Part shown: piece after piece, positions 16,587 through 24,931 of the stretch
Numbering within the stretch: the first letter of the stretch is position 1
Layout of the letters: each line of letters opens with the position of its first letter
Source: Bradyrhizobium sp. WD16
GTDB taxonomy: Bacteria > Pseudomonadota > Alphaproteobacteria > Rhizobiales > Xanthobacteraceae
Reading direction: 5' to 3'
DNA: 64,000 nucleotides
NCBI RefSeq assembly: GCF_024181725.1
Contig: NZ_CP028908.1
Span: forward strand, 4,701,501-4,765,500
Program-made: the position numbers and the translations under genes
Notes under the pieces: model-generated
Seen by the model: the letters and a program-made list of their open reading frames with translations, nothing else
The model's database searches: none
Told to the model about the DNA's origin: nothing

Positions 16587-18002
16587 GAGCTATCGCCGAA
16601 AGTTGGTGACGGCAGGAATCGGAAAGGCGGCATATCGTGGGGGTGCTTGACGCCTCCACTTCTCCACCGAAGGAGCGATATGCCGTGTCCAAAGATAACA
16701 TTATCAAGCTGATTCAGCCAGGAAACGTCGACGACCAACTCACTGAAATCTTGCGCAACGGGGCGCGTGCCCTGTTGGCCCAGGCGGTCGAGGCCGAAGT
16801 CGCGGACTTTGTCGGCAAGCATGCCGATTTGAAGACCGGGGACGGCCGCCAGCGCGTGGTCCGCCACGGTCACCTGCCGGAGCGAGAGGTAATGACCGGT
16901 ATAGGTCCGGTCGCCGTCCGCCAGCCGCGTGTGCGCGATCGCGAGGCGGCCGCCGCCGATCCCGATCGCATCCGGTTCTCGCCGTCGATCCTGCCGCCCT
17001 ATATGCGCCGGTCGAAGTCGATCGAAACGCTGCTGCCGATCCTTTACCTGAAGGGGATTTCGACCGGCGACTTCTCCGAGGCGCTGGCGGCGCTGCTCGG
17101 CAAGGACGCGGCCGGGTTGTCGGCATCCGCCATCGGCCGTCTGAAGGACGGCTGGCTCGACGAGCACGCCGCGTGGCAGAAGCGCGATCTGTCGGCGAAA
17201 CGCTACGTCTACATCTGGGCCGATGGCATCCATCTCCAGGCGCGCCTCGAAGACGAAAAGCAGTGCATCCTGGTGCTGATCGGGGCGACGCCGGAGGGCC
17301 GCAAGGAACTGGTCGGCTTCACCGATGGCGCCCGCGAGAGCGCGCAGGACTGGCGCGATCTGCTGCTCGACCTCAAGCGGCGCGGGCTCGAGGTGTCGCC
17401 GCGGCTCGTCATCGCCGATGGCGCGCTCGGGTTCTGGAAAGCCGCCGGTGAGGTCTGGCCGAAAACACGCGAGCAGCGCTGCTGGGTGCACAAGACCGCC
17501 AACGTGCTCGCCAAGCTGCCGAAGAGCCAGCAGCCGAAGGCCAAGCGCGCATTGCAGGAGATCTGGATGGCTGAAACCAGGGCCGCCGCCGAGCTGGCGT
17601 TCGACGCCTTCATCGAGAGCTATACGCCCAAATACGAGAAAGCGGCCGACTGCCTGAGCAAGGATCGGGACGCGCTACTGGCGTTCTACGACTTCCCGGC
17701 CGAACATTGGAAACACCTGCGGACGACCAATCCCATTGAAAGCACCTTCGCGACCGTGCGCCACCGCACGATCCGGTCGAAGGGTTGCCTGTCGAACAGG
17801 ACCGCGCTCGCGATGGTCTTCAAATTGCTCGAAGGCGCACAAAAAAGCTGGCGTCGCCTCGATGGCCACAACCAGTTGCCAAAACTCGTTCTCGGTGTGA
17901 CATTCAACGACGGGATCGAGGTCATCGCCAAGCCGACCGACCGTCAGCCCGTAACCGCCGCCGCCTAACCGGTCCGGCCGTCACCAAAATTTGGCGATAG
18001 CT
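16587..18002 (+). mobile_element. Intact IS256-family insertion sequence
   Basis: The element is 1416 bp. Its ends are imperfect inverted repeats (AGCTATCGCCGAAAGTTGG on the left, complementary to the right end reading CCAAAATTTGGCGATAGCT). An 8-bp direct repeat CTCGTTTG flanks it (16579-16586 and 18003-18010), the duplication size expected for IS256. One full-length transposase gene is inside. The insertion target is the stem of a D hairpin repeat. Confidence 0.88.
16637..17968 (+). CDS. IS256-family (mutator-type) transposase
   Basis: The 443-residue DDE transposase shows catalytic aspartates in YIWADGIH and VIADGALGFW, the glutamate in TNPIESTFATVRHRT, and the family block KAANVLAKLP-like (here HKTANVLAKLPKSQQPK). 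It is full length and appears intact. A downstream in-frame start VSKDNIIKL (about residue 17) is possible. Confidence 0.92.
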   Translation: MGVLDASTSPPKERYAVSKDNIIKLIQPGNVDDQLTEILRNGARALLAQAVEAEVADFVGKHADLKTGDGRQRVVRHGHLPEREVMTGIGPVAVRQPRVRDREAAAADPDRIRFSPSILPPYMRRSKSIETLLPILYLKGISTGDFSEALAALLGKDAAGLSASAIGRLKDGWLDEHAAWQKRDLSAKRYVYIWADGIHLQARLEDEKQCILVLIGATPEGRKELVGFTDGARESAQDWRDLLLDLKRRGLEVSPRLVIADGALGFWKAAGEVWPKTREQRCWVHKTANVLAKLPKSQQPKAKRALQEIWMAETRAAAELAFDAFIESYTPKYEKAADCLSKDRDALLAFYDFPAEHWKHLRTTNPIESTFATVRHRTIRSKGCLSNRTALAMVFKLLEGAQKSWRRLDGHNQLPKLVLGVTFNDGIEVIAKPTDRQPVTAAA

Positions 18003-18053
18003 CTCGTTTGAAGAATTCGCTGCAATGCTGAAACGAGCGTCAGATCCACCGCA

Positions 18054-18125
18054 CTAGTGTCCTGTCTCCGAATTACCGCTCCATTTGCCTCATGCTCGCA
18101 CGGTAATTCGGAGACGGGACACTAG
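18054..18125. repeat. Hairpin repeat B2
   Basis: This is a full B-family palindrome with CTAG at both ends and arms GTCTCCGAATTACCG and CGGTAATTCGGAGAC. Its left CTAG is the right CTAG of repeat D3, so the two repeats abut without a spacer. Confidence 0.88.
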
Positions 18126-18145
18126 GGCGCATACCCTGCGAGAGA

Positions 18146-18955
18146 TTAATGCGCCAAATTTCTCAATCCCCTCACTGCCAGTCTGGCTATCTTTGGTGGC
18201 CAGTTGCGCAGCTTGTTTTGCTGACTGCGCTGCATGTCCTCGATAAGGACAGGAATCCCTCTCACAAGACGAGCCGCCGCTTCTGGTATTCCTGACTGGA
18301 CCGTCGGGCTGTCGATCAAGCCCTGATATGCAGCCTGTCCGTCATCGTTGATCGACGTTCTAAAGCGCTCGAACTCGGCGCTGAATTGATGCGCAAGTCG
18401 GGTATGCGATGTCCTGTTCCAATTGGTCGGATGGTGCTCGTGGATAAGAATGGGACAGTCGAATTTCTTTATCGTCGCGCCAGCCTCCTGGAAGGCGTAC
18501 GGAAGCCAAAAGTCCCACCACGGCTCGCCTATTCTGAATGCGTCATTTGTCTTCAGCTTCCTGATGAACGACGTATCAAAAATCATCGCATCAAAGCCGT
18601 AAGGTCGATGGGGAACAGGCGTCCCGTTGCTGTCGACGTCAATGCGTTCCGCAAGGATGATCGATGAGGCAGCGTCTCTTCTAAGAGATTCGGAATCGAG
18701 CCGGGTTATGAACTTGCAGTCAGCATTGATCACTCCGGCGAATGGAGCTCCGCTTTTCTCAATTGCTTGTAGAATAGTTGAGAGAGGCAGCTTCTTCTCG
18801 CTGCCGTTCACGGCGATCACCTGGACGCCAGCTATCTTCTGAGTCTCCTCGGCGCAATTGACGCTGACGAAGCTGAACCCAGATGATTTCCAGTTCTCAA
18901 TTACAGGCCCGTAATTCGAGTGTGGCGGGATAGATGTGAAGAGCGGAAAGTCCAT
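18146..18955 (-). CDS. Glycosyltransferase-like hypothetical protein (island cargo)
   Basis: The 269 residues begin MDFPLFTSIPPHSNYG. Blocks such as FAGVINADCKF and RPYGFDAMIFDTSFI resemble nucleotide-sugar transferase-like proteins that copy the GT-A NxD element, but I cannot name a family. The frame is open 168 codons further upstream, but there it runs antisense to a broken integrase, so the ATG at 18955 is preferred. GC content and codon use look lower than in neighbouring core genes, consistent with acquired cargo. Confidence 0.6.
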   Translation of the reverse strand: MDFPLFTSIPPHSNYGPVIENWKSSGFSFVSVNCAEETQKIAGVQVIAVNGSEKKLPLSTILQAIEKSGAPFAGVINADCKFITRLDSESLRRDAASSIILAERIDVDSNGTPVPHRPYGFDAMIFDTSFIRKLKTNDAFRIGEPWWDFWLPYAFQEAGATIKKFDCPILIHEHHPTNWNRTSHTRLAHQFSAEFERFRTSINDDGQAAYQGLIDSPTVQSGIPEAAARLVRGIPVLIEDMQRSQQNKLRNWPPKIARLAVRGLRNLAH

Positions 18956-19019
18956 TCGTGGACTCGCTTGAAATTGCAATGGGAGCGGGACCCTAGTCGG
19001 GTGAAGTAAAAAAGTCCAG

Positions 19020-19672
19020 AATTGCAGGTCTTCAACGACCATGTATCCGATTGTCGCGCTGGCCGTCGCGACCGGCGCGCGGCGCAATGAAATCCTGGCG
19101 CCGCGTTGGACCGATCTCGATGTCGACAACAGCACCCTGCGAATTGGGAGGGCGTGGGAGCCAACGAAGAAATCTGGCTTCCGCCTCAAAATGCCTGAGA
19201 TCGAACGCGGCATTCGGACAATCTCAACCGACCAAGGCACGATCGCGGTGCGGCTCGAATGGAAGGGCCGATTGCAGCGGATCGCCGCCGGCATCCCGAA
19301 TGGTGTCGCCGTCGACCCATCCATGATCAAGCTGCCGCAAGATGCGTCGCTCTTCCCAGGCACATTGGCGCCGGGGACCAGCTTCGATTTTGCCAAGCCC
19401 ATGACGCCGGTCAACGTCACCAAGGAATTCGCCCGGCGGCGCTGCTTGCCAAGCAGCACGGCTTTCCCCAGCGACGGTTACACGAACTGAGGGCCGTTCA
19501 CACGACCGCGCTGCTCGATGCCGGCATACCGGTGCACATGGTAGCGCGGCGGGTCGGCGACGATCCGGCAGTGCTGCTGCGCTCCTATACCCGGCGCACC
19601 CGGACGAAGGCGGCCGACGACAGGATGTCCGAGGTGATCAACGCGCCGGCGGCCGGCTTCATCGGCGGTTGA
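19020..19672 (+). pseudogene. Tyrosine recombinase/integrase remnant, 5'-truncated and frameshifted
   Basis: The first part (from MYPIVALAVATGARRNEIL, 19041) contains the catalytic-domain arginine motif GARRNEI, then a DLDVDNSTLRIGRAWEPTK block. Near 19435 the frame shifts and continues as HELRAVHTTALLDAGIPVHM and VGDDPAVLLRSYTRRT, the expected second arginine and C-terminal region. The N-terminal arm-binding domain is gone, cut where the glycosyltransferase-like cargo begins. The remnant ends about 95 bp before tRNA-Ser, the usual geometry of an integrase at its tRNA target, though its direction toward the tRNA should be noted. Confidence 0.8.
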
Positions 19673-19766
19673 AAAGCAGGTTGGCCCCCAATTGGCCCCA
19701 AGACCGCTCTTGTTCGCAGCCTGTTCTTGACGCTTTCCCTTCTAGCTGCTTGATACGGCTACAGTT

Positions 19767-19856
19767 GGAAGGGTGGCCGAGTGGTTTAAGGCACCGGTCT
19801 TGAAAACCGGCGTGCCCGCAAGGGTACCGTGGGTTCGAATCCCACCCCTTCCGCCA
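19767..19856 (+). tRNA. tRNA-Ser (UGA)
   Basis: The 90-nt gene has acceptor stem GGAAGGG pairing with CCCTTCC, discriminator G and encoded CCA. The anticodon stem CCGGT/ACCGG closes the loop CTTGAAA, giving anticodon TGA. The long variable arm expected for serine tRNAs and the T-arm GGGTTCGAATCCC are present. Recombinase remnants flank it on both sides, marking it as an integration site. Confidence 0.95.
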
Positions 19857-20232
19857 ATCCTGAACAGAACTGCGAACGCCGCCTGCCGCCGATTTTGCGC
19901 CCGAAATGGCTGCGAGCGTTCTGAGCAAATCGCTCTTCGATTCCATGATGCGGACCTCGCGGTCGGCAACCTCGACCCTCTGAGCCAAGGCACGCAGACG
20001 GTCGCGGCGATAGCCGCCACCTTCGATCCGTATCCGCTTGCGGGCTTGGCTGCGAACTTGCGTAGCGCCGTTGTGGTGACGGGTTGCTGAGCTGCGCCGT
20101 CCAACGTGGCTTGGGCGCGCATGGCGTCGGCCTCGGCCAACGTCGATGCCGCGATTGGAGGCGAGATTGAGGCCGAGTCGGCGGGCTGATCGATCTGGAT
20201 GCCGCGCGGCGCCTTGCGGTTGATCGCGATGC
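19857..20232 (-). pseudogene. C-terminal remnant of a serine recombinase
   Basis: On the minus strand a fragment reading RIEGGGYRRDRLRALAQRVE and ADREVRIMESKSDLLRTLAA matches the C-terminal tail I know from recombinase-family proteins of Bradyrhizobium islands. The upstream part (AINRKAPRGIQIDQPADSAS) is in another frame, so the gene is frameshifted and lacks the catalytic domain. The recognition rests on pattern memory of this tail; a profile search would settle it. Confidence 0.55.
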
Positions 20233-20250
20233 GGCTATTATTTTACGGTA

Positions 20251-20736
20251 TCAAGCCTCAATGATGTGGACTGTTGCTGCACCTTCGGCAGTAGTCGGCT
20301 CTTCAAAAAGGTCTGCAACCGATTGGATCGAAGTTTCGGGAACCTGCTCGTCGTCCTTGCGCTGCGAGTTTCTGGCGAGCGCAACTGGCAGCGGAACCTT
20401 AATCCAAACGATCTCAACTTGGGCGTTGGCTCTTTGCGCAATTTCAATGATAGGGGCTCGGTGCCGCGCCGCAGGCAGCGCCGCATCGAAGTAAACCGCG
20501 CCAGGACGAACCGGCTGTTTTAAAATCCATGTGGATTTGCCGGCCCCCTGAAGGCCGCAGACAATCACGACCGTCCAGTTTCGGAGATCATCAGAAGCAG
20601 CGGATATGACGGTTCGCAGAGCGTCATAACTCTGCTGCCATGCAATCCGGCTTCGTTCTGGGGTCCAGACGCGACCACTCTCTGTTTGGAGGAAATGGTC
20701 CGGGTTAATCACAATGGGATGTGGAGACGAAGGCAT
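20251..20736 (-). CDS. P-loop kinase-like ATPase (AAA/zeta-toxin-type fold)
   Basis: The 161-residue protein has Walker A GLQGAGKST (near residue 60) after the strand WTVVIVCG, and a later basic helix (LPVALARNSQRKDDEQ) like the lid of polynucleotide or zeta-toxin kinases. The ATG at 20736 has a good AGGAGA site. It is surrounded by recombinase and IS debris, so it is probably island cargo. No antitoxin-like partner is visible. Substrate unknown. Confidence 0.6.
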   Translation of the reverse strand: MPSSPHPIVINPDHFLQTESGRVWTPERSRIAWQQSYDALRTVISAASDDLRNWTVVIVCGLQGAGKSTWILKQPVRPGAVYFDAALPAARHRAPIIEIAQRANAQVEIVWIKVPLPVALARNSQRKDDEQVPETSIQSVADLFEEPTTAEGAATVHIIEA

Positions 20737-21149
20737 GCATTCTCCTAACAATCCTCATCTGCGCCAAGCATGCTCACGCCATTTCCGTATGCCCGAGCAA
20801 TCTCGTGATGAATGGCAGGTAAGGGCTTAAACTTACAATGATCGGTGCGACGCTGAGGTGGTCCCGGTTGTCTGAACAGATTTTCCGCGTCGATAAGTGG
20901 AGCCTCTGCCGGGGTTAGGCCACCGCACGGAGCGGAGGAAGATCGAAATGGGCTTGATCCGGTGTGCGGTCGTCAAGGCTTGGATTGGGCTCTTTTCGTC
21001 GACACAGAAGACTGGCCCCCTGTCGGGAGCTCCTGGAGCGGCTCGAGATGCCGCCCGGGGTGGGCGTGTCGGGACTGGAGTCCGATGGCGGCGACCAGTT
21101 CTTCTGCGGCGACGGGCAGCCGTCCGGAGGCCCGAGCCGGCACGGACAA
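20737..21149. other. Gap with IS3 remnant and a decayed coding fragment
   Basis: After the kinase promoter region there is an IS3-family end (20854-20983). A plus-strand frame at about 21029-21150 then reads ELLERLEMPPGVGVSGLESD and GGDQFFCGDG before diverging into low-quality sequence. That fragment looks like the C-terminus of a conserved protein, but I cannot name it and it has no start, so it is probably a gene relic. Confidence 0.4.
20854..20983 (-). mobile_element. Right-end remnant of an IS3-family element
   Basis: The segment begins TGAGGTGGTCCCGGTTGTCT and reads into the 3' end of orfB on the minus strand. It matches the right end of the intact IS3 element at 51797-53074 closely over about 130 bp, with scattered substitutions. 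Nothing of the transposase core remains. Confidence 0.8.
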
Positions 21150-21434
21150 TTAAAGGGAGCGGGCGTGCCGGCGGCCCGGCGGAGCCGTTTCAGCCTGGTC
21201 GAGCCTCAGGCCGACGCCGCCGTGCAGCATTCGGTACCTGCCCGTCGCCGGGTTTTCGATCACCTCGACCCACTTTCCGCCCGGTCTGCCGCGAAATACG
21301 TAGCGTGTGCCGTGGGCGTTGAGGCGCGCGACCACGTAGAACGCCGATCCCTTGTGGAAGGCGTCAATGATCGTGGCGGGGTGCTGATCCTGTCGCATCA
21401 CGAGGGTTGCCGGCGCGCCTGCGGAGGGTGTCAC
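21150..21434 (-). CDS. Hypothetical small protein
   Basis: The frame encodes 94 residues with a plausible beta-rich core (AFYVVARLNAHGTRYVFRG and GGKWVEVIENPATGRYRM). The start is uncertain: GTG at 21434, or ATG at 21398, which leaves the core intact. I recognise no family. It is on the opposite strand to a decayed fragment and lies within a scarred island, so it may itself be a relic. Confidence 0.35.
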   Translation of the reverse strand: MTPSAGAPATLVMRQDQHPATIIDAFHKGSAFYVVARLNAHGTRYVFRGRPGGKWVEVIENPATGRYRMLHGGVGLRLDQAETAPPGRRHARSL

Positions 21435-21673
21435 TGAAGTGTGTGTCCATGTAAAAATGCAGCCTGGAATAGTATAAACGAGCAGTTGCAGACCTTCAAA
21501 CCCACCTCGAGCGAATGCCAGTCATGTTTGCTGTCGCCGTGTCGTTTCGCCCGCGAGCAACAGTGCCCGCTTTCCGAAGTTCGTGCGCGCGTCAGATCCA
21601 GAATCGCCACGGGAGCGTTTTCCCGCGAAGTGGATACCGGTTCGCGCCAAGACAACGCGTCAAAACAAAAAAC

Positions 21674-21747
21674 TAGTGTCCTGTCTCCGAATTACCGCTC
21701 CAATTGCCTCATGCTCGCACGGTAATTCGGAGACATAAGGGCACTAG
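21674..21747. repeat. Hairpin repeat B3
   Basis: A complete B palindrome bounded by CTAG, with arms GTCTCCGAATTACCG and CGGTAATTCGGAGAC. A spacer CAAAATCAAAGTG (21748-21760) joins it to repeat C1. Confidence 0.88.
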
Positions 21748-21760
21748 CAAAATCAAAGTG

Positions 21761-21839
21761 CTAGTGTGGCTTATGTCTCGCGATTGCCTACGAGAGACTG
21801 GCCGCAATGGCGGTAGGCAGTTGCGAGACGCCACACTAG
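21761..21839. repeat. Hairpin repeat C1
   Basis: A complete C palindrome bounded by CTAG, with outer arms GTGTGGC/GCCACAC and inner arms GTCTCGCGATTGCCTAC and GTAGGCAGTTGCGAGAC. It pairs with B3 through the 13-bp spacer also found, reversed, between C2 and A3. Confidence 0.88.
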
Positions 21840-22002
21840 AGCGTCTGCCACGGCGTCGTGATCGCGTTTCGCGGGGGCATTGCCGAGCGAGCCGACCCGG
21901 GCAGTTAAGGACAATCGGGACAATTGTCCGACGTGATCCACGCCCCCAATTCAGACACAATCGATGCGCAATTGCTGCACTGCGGTAAGCGGAGCAGGCG
22001 CA

Positions 22003-22587
22003 ATGGCGGCGATTTCGGACGAGTTTACAACGGGCAGCGAAACTGTTGCGAGGTATGACCGCGTCCAGCGGCTGCTGCACTGGCTCATGGCCGCAATCAT
22101 TCTGGCCGCCGTGGCGATCGGCCTCTACTGCTCGACGCAAGCGCCCGGAACGCCGGTGCGCCGGGCCTTGCTGGAAGTCCACAAGTCGCTGGGCATGACC
22201 GCCCTGGTGCTGGTCGTGATCCGCGTCGGCTATCGGCTCTTCGCCGGAGCGCCATCGCACGGTCGGTATCTCGGCAGGCTGACACGGTTGGCGGCGAATT
22301 CGGCTCACCTCATGCTCTACGCGTTGATGGTGATGATGCCGGTGACCGGCTATCTGTTCTCCGCGGCGGGCGGATATTCGCTTCCCTGGTTCGGTCTATT
22401 CCAGTGGCCGAGACTTGTACCGGTCGGCAAGGCGCTCGCGTCGACCGGGCAATATTTCCACGATTGGGGAGCCGATATCATTTACGTCGTGCTCGCCCTG
22501 CATCTTGCGGCCGTCGCCTGGCATTATTTCGTCATGAAGGACGACGTTCTCGCCAGGATGCTGCCGCCGCGCCGGAAGGCGTCGTGA
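22003..22587 (+). CDS. Cytochrome b561-family membrane protein
   Basis: The 194-residue, four-helix membrane protein has the di-haem b561 histidines in VQRLLHWLM, LLEVHKSLGM and ALHLAAVAWHYF. It starts at an ATG with GGAGCAGG upstream. Bacterial b561 proteins move electrons between quinol and periplasmic partners or protect against superoxide. No operon partner is adjacent, so the specific role is open. Confidence 0.9.
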   Translation: MAAISDEFTTGSETVARYDRVQRLLHWLMAAIILAAVAIGLYCSTQAPGTPVRRALLEVHKSLGMTALVLVVIRVGYRLFAGAPSHGRYLGRLTRLAANSAHLMLYALMVMMPVTGYLFSAAGGYSLPWFGLFQWPRLVPVGKALASTGQYFHDWGADIIYVVLALHLAAVAWHYFVMKDDVLARMLPPRRKAS

Positions 22588-22638
22588 TCGGCGGGTGCAG
22601 GCGGCGTCGGGTGGCTTCCGGTCCCCTCATCGATGCAT

Positions 22639-22978
22639 TCATCCGGAGAGTCGATCGTCTGCCGCCGCGAGAGTTTTGCCCGTGGCGCGCCGCGTCGGCT
22701 CCGGCGCCGTGCCGACATAGGTCTCGAGACTGGCGACGGTGGTCTTGAGCTTCTGGCAGCGATCGAACCAGGATTTGGCCAGGGGCGGGTAGGCGATGTC
22801 GGTCGGGTCGTCGATCCCGCAGCGCGCCTGCTCGGCGGCGATCTCGGCCTCGAGCAGCGCGATGTTGTAGCACAGCGTGCCGATCAGCTCGCGGGTCCTG
22901 TGCCCATCTGGCGGGCGGAAACCCGCTGGCGGCGGCGATGGCTGTCCTGGTCGTCTCGAATCGAGTGACGTGTTTCAT
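22639..22978 (-). pseudogene. Frameshifted hypothetical gene
   Basis: A credible start MKHVTRFETTRTAIAAA (ATG at 22978) is out of frame with a downstream protein-like segment reading ELIGTLCYNIALLEAEIAAE, ending near SLETYVGTAPEPTRRATGKT. The two halves would join after a single frameshift near residue 20-30. The family is not recognised. It could also be a sequencing indel. Confidence 0.45.
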
Positions 22979-23284
22979 CGACGTGCTCCAATCCGGTGCA
23001 GGTGAATTCAACCCCACCATGCCGGAGCAAGCGCCTTGCCAGCTCTGCGCGGTGTTGTCCGCGGCGGCGAGCAACCCGGCGGCTTCCTGACACCAACCTT
23101 AAAAAAGCAGCCTCTTATCCCGCAGTACGGCATGCGGCCAATTCGTGTGGATTGTTTGAACCTCGACGACCACTCGGGGCACTGAATCCTTGCGCATGTT
23201 ATAAGCTCGGCATGGTCCGGCATCCCCCGGATCGGTTGCCAACAGTTCCGGTGCCTGTGCGACCATGGTCGTAAACTGGCGGTA

Positions 23285-23695
23285 TTGACGGCGCATGCGC
23301 TGGCCCCCAGGGTTCGGTCGAGGGAATCGACCAGGGAAAGAGTGGTAATTATCGTGCCAGGCACAGGTTTTGGATTGCGCCGCCGTCGCCGCGGCCGCGT
23401 CTCCCACGGCTGCTCGCCGGGCGGCGCCGATCAGACGTCGTCGATCGGTGCTGTGGCCCGATCGTCATCGCGCCGGCCGCTTCGATCGGCGATCCCTCGT
23501 CTCGACGACCAGGATCTGCTGCTGGGGTCATTGGAGGAGGCGATGATTTCAGCGCGGCGCCTGAAGATGGGCGACCTCGAATACATCCTCAAAATGGCGG
23601 TGATGGAGGTTCTGCGCCATCAGACGCCACCCGAAGGCGCCCCCGCCGAATCCGGATTGCCTGCTGCAGGTGGGGGGCCCAAGGGCCGCCGTTAG
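23285..23695 (+). CDS. Hypothetical small protein with conserved-looking C-terminus
   Basis: The 136-residue frame has an arginine-rich, poorly structured first half and a well-formed helical second half (LLGSLEEAMISARRLKMGDL then EYILKMAVMEVL). The second half alone could be the gene: the ATG at 23543 has GGAGGA upstream, giving 50 residues. I have seen similar helical sequences in bradyrhizobia but cannot name them. The start is unresolved. Confidence 0.4.
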   Translation: MTAHALAPRVRSRESTRERVVIIVPGTGFGLRRRRRGRVSHGCSPGGADQTSSIGAVARSSSRRPLRSAIPRLDDQDLLLGSLEEAMISARRLKMGDLEYILKMAVMEVLRHQTPPEGAPAESGLPAAGGGPKGRR

Positions 23696-23929
23696 TCGGG
23701 ATACCCGTTAGTCGGGATGCCATGGTCGATTCTGCCGCGGGCGGAGAGCCGTTTGAGCGGCGGCGGCAACGAGCGGTTTACCAATCAGCTGCTATCCCCA
23801 TTTCTGCCTTTATCTCGCTGCTCTATGATCACGAACCAGTGTGGTGGTGGGCACATTGGTTTGGGGTGGCTGTCGCGGATTCGCGGACGGTCACCGCGTC
23901 GGGGTGATTGGGGTAGTCGATTGGGGAAA

Positions 23930-24901
23930 ATGGGGATCTTCCGGCATCAGCAGGGCGGGTCGGCGCAGGCGCGGCGCATCGCGCAACTTGCCGCCATGGC
24001 CGGTGCATGTCTCGTCCTCGCCAACTGCTCCTCAGGCAAGCTGGCCGGCCGCGTCGATCCGAGATACGGCGTGTCGTCCAGCCCGCGGGTGGTCGAATTC
24101 GGTGAGCCCGTGCCCAAGGGCGGCGGCACTTACCGTGTCGGCAAGCCCTATTTGGTGGCGGGGCGAGAATATGTCCCGACGGAAGACCCCCGTTATCGCG
24201 CCGAAGGACTGGCGTCCTGGTATGGCGACGACTTTCACGGCCGCCTGACCGCCAATGGCGAGGTCTTCGACATGACCTCGCTGACCGCCGCTCATCCGAC
24301 GCTGCCGATGCCGTCCTATGTCCGGGTCACCAATCTCGCCAACGGCAAATCGCTGGTGGTTCGCGTCAATGATCGCGGGCCGTATCACGGCAATCGTGTG
24401 ATCGACGTCTCGCATAACGCCGCCAGGCTGTTGGGATTCAAGGATAACGGCATCGCGCGCGTGCGCGTCGAATATGTCGGCCGGGCGCCGCTGGAAGGCT
24501 CGGACGATCGCATCCTCGAGGCCACGCTGCGCACCGGAGAGCCGGCCCCGGCGCCATCCACGGTCCGGATCGCCTCGGCACGGCCGTTCGTGCCGGAATT
24601 CCCCGGTGCCGGCCATCCGCTTCGCGGTGACGTCCCGTTGCCCGAGGGCCGCCCCTTCAGTCTCGGCAATGCGCCCCAGGATGTCGCCTCGGCCGGCGCC
24701 ACATCGGAGATCTCGGCTGCCCGCAGCCGCCGCTCGGCCGGACGAACGCTGGACAACCGGCGCCAGGAAGACGTCGTCGCCAACACCGTCGAATCGAGCC
24801 CGCTGCCACCGCCGGCGGCCCGGCCGGTCGCCGCCTATGCGCCTTCCTCCAACAGTGAAGACGGCATCGCCACGCTGCTGTCAGGGCGCGGGCTTTACTG
24901 A
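23930..24901 (+). CDS. rlpA: RlpA-family septal-ring lipoprotein
   Basis: The 323-residue protein has a lipoprotein signal ending in the lipobox LANC at about residues 30-33 and a double-psi beta-barrel domain with LASWYGDDFHGRLTANGE, VRVNDRGPYHGNRVIDVSH and ARLLGF, the RlpA core. It lacks a C-terminal SPOR domain and instead has a long alanine/proline-rich tail. RlpA is an outer-membrane lytic transglycosylase in some species. The ATG at 23930 gives a proper signal; an upstream ATG at about 23825 is possible. The dacC-like gene and tmk lie downstream, past a divergent hydrolase. Confidence 0.88.
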   Translation: MGIFRHQQGGSAQARRIAQLAAMAGACLVLANCSSGKLAGRVDPRYGVSSSPRVVEFGEPVPKGGGTYRVGKPYLVAGREYVPTEDPRYRAEGLASWYGDDFHGRLTANGEVFDMTSLTAAHPTLPMPSYVRVTNLANGKSLVVRVNDRGPYHGNRVIDVSHNAARLLGFKDNGIARVRVEYVGRAPLEGSDDRILEATLRTGEPAPAPSTVRIASARPFVPEFPGAGHPLRGDVPLPEGRPFSLGNAPQDVASAGATSEISAARSRRSAGRTLDNRRQEDVVANTVESSPLPPPAARPVAAYAPSSNSEDGIATLLSGRGLY

Positions 24902-24931
24902 CGACGTGCGCTGCGCCCCTCTGAGCGCCGC

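Larger units (their letters stand above)
16556..18057. repeat. Hairpin repeat D3, split by an IS256-family insertion
   Basis: The left arm (16556-16586, starting CTAGTGCGG) and right arm (18003-18057, ending CCGCACTAG) rejoin into one D palindrome once the insertion element and one copy of the 8-bp target duplication are removed. The right CTAG is shared with the start of repeat B2. Confidence 0.85.
21435..22002. other. Intergenic repeats before cytochrome b561
   Basis: There is no gene here. The region holds a short fragment shared with 62152-62175 (CAGTGCCCG then TTTCCGAAGTTCGT, at 21561-21584), a D-type end fragment (GCGCGTCAGATCCA, about 21587), and the B3-spacer-C1 pair (21674-21839). 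The last 160 bp have no clear signal other than an SD-like GGAGCAGG before the b561 start. Confidence 0.55.

Noticed and set aside
19659-20140. Minus-strand open frames reading GGRGGIRTHG and WKGWDSNPRY across the tRNA-Ser
   Set aside because: These are the familiar spurious antisense translations of tRNA-Ser; only the upstream recombinase-like tail is kept, as a relic.
16467-21839. Possible CRISPR array from repeated palindromes
   Set aside because: Repeats are about 75-bp hairpins of several families at irregular positions, in pairs with fixed 13-bp spacers; there are no regular unique spacers and no cas genes.
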